This document shows, piece by piece, positions 11,311 through 22,583 of a DNA stretch of 64,000 bases; position 1 is the first letter of the stretch; every line of letters starts with the position of its first letter. The DNA comes from Gautieria morchelliformis. Its lineage: Eukaryota > Basidiomycota > Agaricomycetes > Gomphales > Gomphaceae. Location: assembly GCA_015179125.1 (NCBI GenBank), contig WHVA01000574.1, forward strand, positions 1-64,000, written 5' to 3'. The translations under genes and the position numbers were made by a program. Under the pieces are notes generated by a model. The model ran no database searches and was not told where the DNA came from. It was given only the letters and a program-made list of their open reading frames with translations.

Positions 11311-14300
11311 TCACCCCCCTCTAGCGTGCTGCATCCTTGAAGCACGGGACATGAGGGATTGAAATGCCAGTGAGCGGATTCGGCGGGGGGCACCGGGGTG
11401 TGTCCTATAGAACTCACGGAGTTTGTCTGGAGTGGAAACATCTGGCTCCGGGACCCACGAATTCTCCTCGTACCCATACCCTTCCCATTTCGCAAGGAAT
11501 TGGAGTCGTCCTTGCACAAACCGGCTGTCCAGGATCCGTTCCACCACATAGTGCTCTTCCCCATCTACGATTTCCGGCAGAGGTGGCGGACGAGCCTTCC
11601 GACCTGGAATTGGGTCCTCAGCATAGGGAGTAACTTCACCACATTGAAGACGGGGTGGAGGCGGGACATGGACATCGGAAGTCGGAGGCGGTATGCATTC
11701 CGTCCAACCCTCCGTGTCACTGTGAAGGGCCCAAGGTAGCGGTGGGCAAGCTTCTGCGAAGGGCGTGTGGTGCAGATGTCACTTGCATCTAGGTACACCT
11801 TGTCTCCAACTTGGTACTCTGGGGCAGGAACCCGGCGTTGGTTGTAGTACCTTGCCATGTCATCCTTGGCCTTCGCAAGGGCCGACTTGGCTTCCGAAAG
11901 GGTGGAGTCCATGCGGTCCCGAACTCATTGACTGTCTCGAGTCGGGAGTCAGCCTGGCGTGGCTCGAAGCCCATCCGTGGGTGTCTCTGGAGTCAAGCAT
12001 GAAGGGAGTCTGTTGTGTGGCGGAATGTACATGGTTGTTGTATTGGAATTCCGCCAGTGGAAGTAACTCATCCCAGTCATCCTGCCTCTCATTGACAAAG
12101 AGGCGGAGATATTGCTCCAACTCCTGATTGACCCGTTCCATCTGTCCGTCACCCTGCGGATGGTATGCTGTGGTGGTAGCCAGCTTTATGCCGAGCAGGC
12201 GGTAGAGCTCCCGAGTCAGTTCCGTGACAAACTGCGGACCTCGGTGGAAACAACTTGTTTCGGGAGCCCATGCAACTTCCAGACATGTGCAAGGAACAGG
12301 TGGGCCGCTCCGAGGGCTGTGATCGTCGTGTGCGTCGGAATGAAGTGGGACACCTTGCTTACAGAATCCACGATGTTCATGATCGCGTCGTAGCCATGAG
12401 ACTCTGGGAGTTCAACGATGAAGTCGACACTGAGGTGTCCCAGCGGGATTCGGGAATCGGGAGCGGAACAAGTTCTCCGACGGGCGGATGTCGTTGTGCT
12501 TTGGTTCGGAGACAAAGGTCACATGTCTTCACGTACTGTCCAATGTAGCGGGACATCTGGGGCCACCAGTAATTCCGAGCCACTAACTCCAGCGTCTTCC
12601 ACCTGCCAGCATGCCCAGCGACCCATGTGTCATGGTGCTGGGACACGATGCGGCGGCGGAGGTCCGCCCCACCTGGAACGTAGACCTTGCCTCTGAAGTG
12701 GAGCAGTCCATCACGTTCCGACCATTCCGCTGCCCATACAGACCGTGAGTTCCCTTTCCGAAGTTCCTCCACTGCCTTCACCACCGACTCCTCCTTCTCT
12801 CCATTCCGGTACTGCCTCCGGATATCCCGGAGCATTTCCGCTTCCACCCAACTGCAGTCACTCCTCTAGGGCACGGATTGCAAAGAGACTTGGGGGAGCA
12901 GTGTCATATCCGCATTGTCCCCACTTCCGCTTCCATGATCCGCACGGCGGGATAGGGCATCGGGCTTGCCCATGGTGCGGCCGGGCCGGTGGTGGAGCAT
13001 GAAGTCAAACCGGGACAGGTGTAGGGACCACCGTGCTTGTCGTCGGTTCAACTTCTTAGACGTGCGGAAATACTCGAGGTTCTTGTGGTCTGTCCAGATC
13101 TCAAATGGGCATAGGCACCCTCGAGGAAGTGTCGCCACTCCTCCAGCGCTCGGATGATTGCCAGCATCTCCTTGTCATGGATCTCATAGTTCCGCTCGAC
13201 CGGACTAAGGCTCTTAGAGAAGAAGGCAATCGGATGCCACCCCCCACCATCTTCCGGTGACTGTTGTGACAAGACCGCTCCGGTAGCTGTGTCGGAAGAA
13301 TCCGCCTCGACTCGGTAAGGGCGAGAGTCGTCGGGAAAGATCAGGACCGGGGCAGAAGTGATCAGCTCTTTGAGTTTGTCGAAGGAGGCCTGTTCCGGCT
13401 CTCCCCACCGCCATCCAACCTCCTTCTTGGTGAGGTCGAAGAGGGCACGGGCGTGGCAGGAGAAGTCCTTGATGAACCGCCGGTAGAAATTGACAAACCC
13501 AATGAAGGACTGGACCTCCTTCTTGTTCCGCGGCACGGGCCAATCCGACACACCGGAAACTTTGACTGGGTCCATTTCCACCTTTCCTTCCGACACAATC
13601 ACCCCAAGATACTCTATCCGCGTCCGCTCAAATTCGCACTTTTCTGGCTTGAGACACAGGTTGTACTCTCGGAGCCGTTCCAGCACTCTCCGCACGACTT
13701 CCCGATGTTCGGACATTGTTTTTGTGAGATGAGGATGTCATCAAGGTAGACGCAGACAACCCCTTCTGCTATCATGTCACGGAAAATGTCATTCATCATC
13801 GTCTGGAATGTGGCGGGACTGTTGGTGAGGCCGAAGAACATGACCTGTGGCTCAAAGAGTCCCCGGTTGGTGCGGAATGCGGCCTTCCACTCGTCTCCCT
13901 CTTGGATCCGAACATTATTGAAGCCCCAGCGGACATCCAGCTTAGTGAAGACCTTGCCCCGTGGAGTTGTGTGATTAGTTCGGAAATGAGTGGAATGGGG
14001 TACCGGTTCTTGATCGTGATCGCATTCAAGGCCCGGGAATCCTGCACAAGTCTGAGCGAGCCATCCTTCTTCTAGATGAAGAACACCGGAGATGCCATGG
14101 GTGACTTGGAGGGGCGGATCCTCCCTGTACGGAGGTTTTCCGCAAGGAATGCATCGAGCTCTACCTGCTCCTTGGGTGACAGTGGGTAGACTTTGCAGTT
14201 GGTGGGCTTTGACCCAGGCTCCAACTCGATGGCATGGTCCCACAGCTTCCGTGGAGGCAGGGCATCAAACGACTCCTTGGAAAAGACGTCCTCGAACTCC

Positions 14301-16587
14301 CGCAGGTACTCCGGAATTTCCGCCTCCGCTCTATCATGCTTGGAGGCTTCAGCAAGGCGTTGTGAAATATTTCCGGTGGCACGGATGTGTTCCGCTTCTG
14401 GCGGAAGGTTTAGGTACAGCAAGCGCTCCCCTTCCGCCAGAGTGTCTTCCGGGCCGAGTCGGATGACGTCGGAGTCGGAATCGGAATCGGAATCGGAATC
14501 GGAATTGGGAGTGGGATCCGGTTCAAATTCCGCTTCCGAGTCTTCTTCTGCAAGCAGTGGATGGGGGCCAGAACGACATGTCTGTATGAGCCGTTCGGTC
14601 TTCCGCTGCTCCTGGCGTTCCTTTCGCACTTCCTACCGGCACATGTGACACTTGGCTGGACATCGACTCATCAGTACCTTCCGAGTCTGCCAATTGACCT
14701 CCGGGTTGTGCTCCTGAAGCCAGGTGAACCCGAGGATGATGTCTTGCTTCCCCAGGCTGGTGACTGCAAAGGAAGTGCGTTCTGAGTGCCCATCATAGCG
14801 GAGAATTGTGTCTACTATCTCCGTGATGGACCCTGCCTCATTGGGGCTTCCATCCACATTGAACACCGGGATTGCACGTTGCAACTTCCGCGTGGTCAGT
14901 CGGTTCCGTTCCACATAGTCCCGGTCTATTAACTGACCAGTGGCCCCGCAATCAACAAGGGCGGGTCCGGATTTGACTTCTGCCGGATCTGTCGTCTGGA
15001 TCTCCACCTTAATGACTAGTGACTTGGGGCCAGGGGTGGCAGCGACAACATAGCGCTTCGGAAGGCGTTTCTCCCAAGGGCGGATGCGGGATGGACGGGG
15101 TGTCGGATTTGGTTTTTGTGTGACTTTATCCGGTGGGTCTGTACGAAGTGAGGGGAGTGGGGGCTTTTCATTCTCTACTTCAAGACAGGCAAACCGGTTA
15201 TGTACAGGCAGCAGGGGCACACATCTCACCTGCTGTGCGTCACAAAATCCGACGCATCTTCTGCTTCCGATGCACCATGTTCCGCATTTTCGGAAATTCC
15301 TTCCGCAGTGGGCACTCCGCTTATGTCTGCGAGTGCGAGGAACTCTGGAAGGAGCTCAAGTTTCTCCTCTGTGGTCATAAGCCGGATATCAAAGGCTTGG
15401 GGGCACTCGCGAGCATAGTGGCCTGGTTGTCGACATCGGAAGCAGGTGATAGTTCTGTGGCCTTTTCCGCGCATGCGGTCGACATCCATCGGGGCAGGGC
15501 CACTCTTCGAGGGAGGAGGGCTATGGTTCCTAATAGGAGCAGGCGGAGCAAGCATCGGAAATATTTTCCGTGTGGGAATGAATGCGCTTCCGGGTTTTGG
15601 CACAGGTGGAGTAGGACGAGTGGAACTGCGTGTCATGTTCCGGCTCGTCTCCACGAAGGCCTCATTTGCTTCCCTGTTCCGGGACACCCTCTGCGCAGCT
15701 TGGTACCACCCTTCCAGGTCATCAAAATCCGGAGCTCCATCCCCAAGCAGCGCGACTTGGTTCTGGAGTGTCGGATCAAGTCCTCATCGGAATTTGATGA
15801 CGATCGTCTTGTCATCGTCATACTCCGCAAGGTTGATGAGCTCCTGGAAGCGATCGATGTAGTCATCGACCGGATCCTTGGCCTGGTACCAGCTGGTCCC
15901 CTCGAGCTTCGTAAGGGCTGTGAGCTGCTCATTTTTCGGGCAGAACTGGTCGGAAAATGTTTTCTCGAAGGCGTCCCAGTCCCGGAAGTAGTTCCCCTTG
16001 CCCTTTGCTTCATGTCGGATCACCTTGTTTGCAAAACGGGCTGCACGGTCCGACTTGAAAAAGGACAATGCCCAGTGAATCCGAGCCTGGTCGTTCGGAA
16101 AGAGGTCTCCGACAATTGCGAAGTAGATGCTGCATGTGTTGAAGAATGCGCGTCCCTTCTCCCGATCTCCGTCAAAGTCCGCCGGAGTTGCCGGTTTGAC
16201 CTTTGCTAACTTCGCGGAGACCCTCTCTTCCGCTACTTCCGCTTTTCTGAAATCCGGATCGTCCAGCATTTCATTTCCACCACTTTGTGGAATATCTAAC
16301 TTTGCCAAAATCGCTTGTAAGGCTGTTTCAATCGCGTCGGTCTTCATCTGGTTCCGCGTCAGTTCCTCCTCCATATTCCGAAGACGATCGTCCGGATCCA
16401 TGTCGGAAGGAGAAATATGGGACGGGATTTCCGGGGTTTGGAGCTCGACGTAAGAAGAGGGGCTGTCGTACGCTGTGTGTGCGGAAGAGGTCGCGATCTC
16501 TGAGTCGCTGTCTCCGATTCCGAACGCACCTATGGCGAATGCAACGCGCAGTACGACTGCCCTTCCTCTAGGGAGAGACTTTTCTGC

Positions 16588-17014
16588 TGTAAGGGCAACC
16601 CTGGCTGGTTGTGGAGATCACACTACCACACAACTGACAAGGGGAAATCCAAAGAGAAAAGTCTAAGGACCCCCAATGTCAGCGAGCCCGTATTATACTA
16701 CGCTGCGCAGCCAGGGACAACACTTGGCACCCGCCATCAACCCTGCATCTCCCTGACCACCCTGACCCTTGATCGACCCTTGATGCCACCTATTACACGA
16801 GTCGCTTGATTTCCGACACTGTTCCGAGAGTGGAAGTCGGAAATTGGAGTGGAACTGGTGAGGCGAACAGAACTGGTGGAAGTTCTCCCAGAAGCGGAAT
16901 CATTTCCGAAAGCGGAGGCGGAGATGGAATCGGAACCGGAAGCGGAGTCGGAAATAGAGTCGGAACTGGGTGTGGTGTCAGAACTGCAAATGGAAAACAG
17001 GGTGTCCCCTGACA
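16588..17014 (-). repeat. 5' LTR of the gypsy fossil
   Basis: This is the 427-bp partner of the LTR at 10822-11310, with the same ends and about 98.5% identity outside the 63-bp block. The CCCAT target duplication follows at 17015-17019. Confidence 0.9.
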
Positions 17015-18399
17015 CCCATAGCATCTCGTGGCACATCAACATAGTGCCCCTGCATCACCAACACCTAGTGGATTAACCTCTGCTAAAATGGATGCAATAC
17101 TGTCAACTTACCTCAACGGCGCTCAGTCTTCAGGGACCAGCAGTGTGAGCGGAAGTACCAGTGCCAGTACTGCGAGTGGGAGCTCCACCGTCAACAGGAG
17201 CTTTCAGGTAAAAACCACGGAGACCGATGCTAGAAAAGAAGCCATGTCTGGTTTGAAGAAACAGTTCTGCAGTCAGACGAAGGTCGCAGTCCAAAGGTAG
17301 GCTCACTCACAAATCAACGACGTCCCTCAAAATGATATGATCCACGCTAGGGAAGGACAGTAGTGACACAGAATAAAGGGAAATGGAAGAAGTCAGTTGC
17401 TGATAGGGATGACGACAAGTTTACCAGTGTCCGAATTATCACCATTCTCCCTCATGGACTTGACGTGATTTTGACTACTCACACACCTCATCATCCTCAC
17501 TATCTTTCCAGGATGATGGTAGCCTGAAACATGCGACTGAGCCAACGCCACAGCAGATCGATGAGCTCGTGAAGCTCGGATTGGCTACAATTGGAAGCCA
17601 CAGCCAGCACAAATTTGGAGACAACTGGGACACCAATCAGATTGACGATCACAAGTACCAGTGGCGACTACTCAAGGCTCACCGGTGGCACCTTGAGCTC
17701 CACCGTGAGATGCCCGAGGGGTATGATGTGAAGAGCGCAAAAGGCTGTCAAAGCAAGGGCTGGCAGGATACTAAGCTATTCTTCGGTATGTCTAATAATC
17801 TCATTTGAGCAGATCATTAAGCAGATTACTAATTAATTTATCTAGTAACACACGTTCCCATTACCGACATTGTTGAGGCCATGGAAGACATCGCCATGCA
17901 GACTAAAAAAGGGAAGGGAAAGGCAGTACGCAAGCGGAAGGCAGGTAAGCACTTGCGCACTATCTAACTTGATTATCTGAGGTAACCATCCATCCCCAAG
18001 TCGACAGCGATGATGATATCGACTACAATACTCGATCGAAAAAGCGTAAAATCACTGGAAAGAAAAGTAAGTCGTATCCATACCGGTTAATTTGATCAAC
18101 TTACGAGTTACAGGCCTGGCCAATTCTGGTGACGACTATGTGATAGCCGGTCCATCTGGCCAGAGTATGAAGAGAAAGGCTCGACCTGATGACGATGACG
18201 CGGTGGCAATCAATACGGTGGATCTCGAGGCATCATTCAACGAGTTTGAGGCCACGTTTAAGCCCCAGGCCAAACCCAATAAGGATCGCGACACCAAACC
18301 GGACAATATTCATGAATACGGTGCCCCTCCCCAACCACCGCTTGCTTTTGGATGAAGGTGCACCAGGAAGAACAGGAGGAACAGTAGGTGGACCAGGGT

Positions 18400-18620
18400 T
18401 GACATTTCTTGACACTTTAACTGCTTTGCTCACTAATATTCACTCATTCATCTCACACTCCTTTTAATTGCTTCCATACACACTCTTTTGTTTGTTCTAT
18501 CTTTTACACCTCGTTACTAATACAGACTAATAAAAAACCCCTTTTAATTGTAAAAATATTCTCTCTTGTTGGTGAAGATTTAAGACACATAAGCCAAAAT
18601 CTGAGATATATAGGATATAT
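18400..18620. other. AT-rich spacer after the interrupted gene
   Basis: A 3' flank and spacer sequence with T-rich runs. Nothing coding was seen. Confidence 0.4.
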
Positions 18621-18679
18621 GATGTACACTCCACCAACAACAACTGTATCCATGAGGCAGGTCATATCTGACAATATAA

Positions 18680-19300
18680 AGCCAAAATTCAGTGTACGTG
18701 AAGGTGAAGATTCAGGATACATACAACATGAAAGCCAAAATTCAGAACATGGACAACATGAAGGTGAAGATTCAGGACATGTACAAGCCAAAAGTCAGTG
18801 TACACAAAGGCCAAGATCCAGGACATGGACAATGTGAAAGCGAAAATTCAATGTACATGAAGGCCAAGATCCAGGACATGGACAACGTGAAGGCAAAGAT
18901 TCAGGACACGTACAAGCCAAAAGTCAGTGTATGTGAAGGCCAAGGTCCAGGACACAGACAATCTGAAGGTATTCAGGACACGTACAAGCCAAAGTCAGTG
19001 TACATGAAGGCCAAGCAAGGTCCAGGACATGGACAACATGAAAGCGAAAATTTGGAAGGCCAATATCCAGGACACAGACAATGTGAAAGTGAAAATTCAA
19101 TGTAAGTGAAGGTCAAGATCCAGGACATGGACAACATGAAGGTGAAGATTCAGGACAGGTACAAGCCAAAAGTCAATGTATGTGAAGGCCAAGATCCAGG
19201 ACATGGACAACATGAAGGCAAAGATTCAGGATATGTACAAGCCAAAAGTCAGTGTATGTGAAGGCCAAGATCCAGGACACCAACAATGTGAAAATTAGGG
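18680..19300 (+). repeat. Minisatellite of about 75-bp degenerate units
   Basis: Degenerate units repeat the phrases CCAGGACATGGACAACATG, AAGGTGAAGATTCAGGACA, GTACAAGCCAAAAGTCAGTG and TATGTGAAGGCCAAGATCC in shuffled order over about 600 bp. The array stays mostly open in several plus-strand frames (for example peptide phrases like YKPKVSV and KAKIQDM). This follows from the repeat lacking stops and is not good evidence for a gene. Unit lengths vary because sub-blocks are lost or gained. Confidence 0.85.
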
Positions 19301-20400
19301 CCACAAAATCTTCATAGAATCATTTGGATGGGTTTAATCCATCATACTAGCTTAAAAAAAAAATGCACTCCATGTTTGCAGAGGCTAGAAAATCATTCTT
19401 TATGAGGTGGCAAGGTCACGTGACTGCACAAGCGGGCGCGGGAAGAGGTTGCACTGGATCGCGCGCGGGTGCAAAATGCAACCACATGGGATAAGGATTT
19501 TTCGAGTTGGGCGCGGGCGCAGGCTAATTTCTGTGCATTTTGACCGCCATAGATATATGCGATAGCTAGAACCGCCATTCAACATGTACCAACCGTGTTC
19601 TGTACCATTACCCAGTATAGGAAGGATAGAAGGAAAAGCCAGGAATTATAAAATGATTGGGGTGGGTTTAGATTAATGTCGAATCATTATTTTACGCTTG
19701 ACAATTGTTCGGCGGCAAGCTGGCAGCGCGGTTGGTGCCAAACTGGATCAGGTAGGTGGCATTCGTGGCCTTTCCTCTCTGATTTTCATGTGTATCGTCG
19801 AATAATTGGATGGGTGACTGTCGCACTTATGAAAGGGTCTCACCTCAAGAGCCAGTGAGCTTCAAAGGTTTCGATTAGTTGATCTCATCGTTGGAACAGG
19901 GCATCTCTGCCTTGTTCCTGGCTGGCTTCCACATGGTGGCAGACGAGATCATCTATGTGTATTAGCAGGTAAACAACATTTTGTTCCAACACCTGATTTC
20001 GTCTTGCACCCTAGCCGCTTGAAGGTTCGACGCTGTGAGAAAGGTTGTAGAATTATAATTGCGCGGTTCTTGGTGATAGAAACTCCCCCCTTCGCACTCT
20101 CATGCATGCACATGTACAAACATCAGCAGCGCAGTTACTTACATCTTCTGATCCAGCTCCGGGTTTGACGGCTTGCGTCGAACGTACCCTAATACAGGGG
20201 GGGGGGGGTGGTTTCTGCTTAGGATACTAGCATATTGGTGTGTAATCACTGCGTTTAAGCCCTTTATTACTGTAGTTCAGCAATGTCTGCCAAGCTCTGA
20301 ATATACCATGTCATCCCACCTCGCCGCAGATGTTGTTAAAGTCATGTTAACGTAATGTCCAACTATATCTATGGACATCCATCAACCTCGCCTGTCAGCA
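19301..20400. other. Gene-poor stretch
   Basis: No convincing gene. It contains a poly(A) run near 19355, a GC-rich segment (19430-19530) with repeated GCGCGGGCGC-like words, and a homopolymer run of G near 20200 that could be hard to sequence. Confidence 0.5.
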
Positions 20401-20568
20401 GGCTCTGAATATTTAACCTTAACACAACTGAGAACATCTCTGACCAGATCTGGCTACGTACCTTACCAGAGGTCCGACGCTATTCACCCATCGGGCTCTG
20501 AACATCTAACCTTAACACAGCTGAGAAGGTCTCTGACCAGGTCTGGGTACGTACCTTATCAGAGGTCC
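20401..20568. repeat. Imperfect direct duplication, period about 93 bp
   Basis: The block 20401-20475 (GGCTCTGAATATTTAACCTT ... CAGAGGTCC) recurs at 20494-20568 with a few substitutions. It lies outside any gene I can recognise. Confidence 0.8.
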
Positions 20569-21180
20569 AAGGATATACTCGTCACAGCCCTGTTTATGCC
20601 CGTTCAGGCGGTGTCTCCGGTCTACGCATCGCTCTATCTTGCTCAGAAAGCACTTCACAATTTTTATTTAAACAGCACTAGTAACTTGGCATCCTGGCCC
20701 AGTCTCAATGATGCACCGACGCGTCCTCACCATATGGGGTTTTCATCTCGCCAAGCTTTCTCTACAACCCCCATGTACCTGTAACCTTGATCATCAGAAT
20801 CAATGCCGCATAGCAATATCTCCTGATTGTGTATCTTTGAATTTATGACCTAGACACTTGTCCGAGGGTTTGAGTTTGCCAATATTGACAAGTAACAGGC
20901 TACGCCCAGGTTTATCAAACACCTATCAACTAATGACTGGTGGATGGACTGTGAGCACCCCAGCCTTCATTTACTTTAGCTCGTCAGCATTTGTTCAACT
21001 GTTCTTGAGACACCCACTCAAATACTGATCTTATGACAGACCTTATTTATCTGACATGGGACACAACATCAGGAAAAACACACCGTGATATGCAGTTCTA
21101 TGGAGGATATGTAGGAGTTGTAGGGCCATAGGACATTGGCCATTTGTATAGGAGGATAATCAAAAGGTCATGTGATACAG
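20569..21180. other. Stretch without recognised genes
   Basis: Only short ORFs and no family match on either strand. Confidence 0.4.
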
Positions 21181-21530
21181 GATATATGAGTATATAATAT
21201 ATGTTACAAGGGTATCTCTCACAACATATGGGGATATATAGTAGCATTTATAAGGAGAATAATAGATGTTATTAGAAGATTTTGTATATATTTAAACATC
21301 TTGGATATATATATACATATGAGTGAGTATTAGACTACAATATAAATAATAGATACTTGGATAGATCTTCTAACAGATATGAGTGGGATTATCAGTATGA
21401 ATAGTTACAATGAGAGAGTATTAGAGTACAATATGAAGTAATAGTACATGGATAGATATTTGTAAATATATATGAGAAGGAGTATTAATATTAATAGTTA
21501 TAATGATATAGTATATATTAAAAGTATGTA
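21181..21530. repeat. AT-rich low-complexity region with an internal duplication
   Basis: A very AT-rich tract full of TATATG/ATAGAT words. A segment of about 90 bp (near 21323-21412, with GAGTATTAGACTACAATAT) recurs in degenerate form at about 21413-21504 (GAGTATTAGAGTACAATAT). It contains no coding signal. Confidence 0.65.
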
Positions 21531-22560
21531 CAAAAAATAAGAAGACATGCAAAGACAGAAGACATGTTCTCGTTGGTGGAGCCACTGCTTGGGAGGGACA
21601 AAAGTAGAATTATTTACATCCCAACAATAAAATTTCCATATACTTTCACCCTCTTCCTTTTTATAATCTGGGAATAAAATGGGTGAAGCTACATGTAATA
21701 ACAAGTTTCAACCATCCACCTAGAGAGTCCTATGAAATTAGAGACCATCTCCTATAGTGCTATATTATTTTAAAGGAATATGTTTTTTGTAATGAGTACT
21801 GGGTACCATCATAGCTTAGATATGCACTCAAGGGGGGTCTCTTTGGACCCCTCTCTTTTTCCTATTCATTTTTGCCATGACTTTTGTCACTCTCTACCCA
21901 CAATCATATTATTTTTCATATGTTTATGGTAGAAGCATGATATTTACCATCTAGATTCTATCATACTTTGTATCAACTATTCTTTTTCTTTCGATAGTAA
22001 TATTACTTCAAGAAGATGATATGATATATAAAATTTATATAATAGATTGTTTATTTCTCCAAAGAATCCCTCTATTGATGACCTGAAGCTACCAAACATT
22101 TCATTATAAGTTTTCTCATCATCTGATGGTTCTATATTGCTTGTTTTACCTATTGTACAACAGAAGTTTCTCTTACACACTCATCATACTCAAGAATGTG
22201 CCACAGCTCAACTCGGTGCCATGGTTAGTTCCCCAATCAAACATACATCCGATTCCAGGATCACATTGACATGGATCTCAACTTCAGGGTCCTCGGGGCC
22301 TCCAGTGCAGAAGCTTTGCTTGTGATGTGGTTGTAGTGGTTTGGACAGGTCAGCAGCACCATCCTCTTTGGCCCTGTTGCGCTTTCTTTTGTTACCATGA
22401 ATCAGGTATTGTCCTCTAATACAAAATGGCTGTTGCACATCTGGAACATGTATATACTAAGATGAGAGTTCAGGAAAAAGTCTGAGAATTTATCTAGTAT
22501 GTTTTCTGCTGTCCAAGTTGCATTGCGCTGATGACTGAATTTTGGTGTCAAATGGCAACT
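21531..22560. other. Stretch without a confident gene
   Basis: A minus-strand segment (22208-22438) has a basic run (NKRKRNRAK) and may be a remnant of coding DNA, but I cannot assign it. The rest shows nothing recognisable. Confidence 0.4.
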
Positions 22561-22583
22561 CTGCAGGATCAACTGAATAGGAA

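Larger units (their letters stand above)
10822..17014 (-). mobile_element. Gypsy-type chromovirus LTR retrotransposon fossil, full span
   Basis: The element is bounded by LTRs at 10822-11310 and 16588-17014, and by a perfect 5-bp target duplication CCCAT (10817-10821 and 17015-17019). It reads on the minus strand. Parts in order are gag (about 16400-15230, ending in a CCHC knuckle CFRCRQPGHYAREC), protease (about 15230-14630, around VDCGATGQLIDRDYV), reverse transcriptase and RNase H (about 14600-13000), integrase with an HHCC zinc domain (about 12850-11600), a chromodomain (about 11547-11400), then a purine tract beside the 3' LTR. The span has all parts, but the coding region is broken by roughly a dozen interruptions. 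The LTRs differ at only about 6 of 427 aligned bases plus a 63-bp block, so the insertion looks recent. Confidence 0.93.
10678..18355 (+). pseudogene. Unknown multi-exon host-type gene interrupted by a gypsy element
   Basis: The first exon starts at 10678 with MAPVLSKCSRVQVTDESEIR, then a Cys-rich motif (CRCPMFVP, LCDECAH). The gypsy element 10822-17014 then interrupts it. With one CCCAT copy the frame continues as CAH-SISWH, so the insertion lies in a Cys/His cluster. Downstream a frame change leads to SAPASPTPSGLTSAKMDAIL and a Ser/Thr-rich linker. Later exons fit at 17351-17464, 17512-17785, 17846-17944, 18001-18066 and 18114-18355. They hold ILPHGLD-DDGSLKHATEPT, QIDELVKLGLATIG, an acidic patch with SKKRKITGKK, and the C-terminus YGAPPQPPLAFG. 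The basic patches suggest a nuclear protein. I have no function for it; it resembles repeated uncharacterised Agaricomycete proteins. Confidence 0.6.

Noticed and set aside
15133-16209. A 358-residue plus-strand ORF
   Set aside because: It lies antisense to the gypsy fossil gag/protease region and mirrors its composition. It is a shadow frame.
18692-19105. A 137-residue Lys/Gln-rich protein in the minisatellite
   Set aside because: The peptide is periodic because the DNA repeat is periodic and lacks stops. There is no start context, intron or family support.
20010-20035. A tRNA B-box-like GGTTCGAC
   Set aside because: There is no A box at the right distance and no cloverleaf pairing could be drawn.
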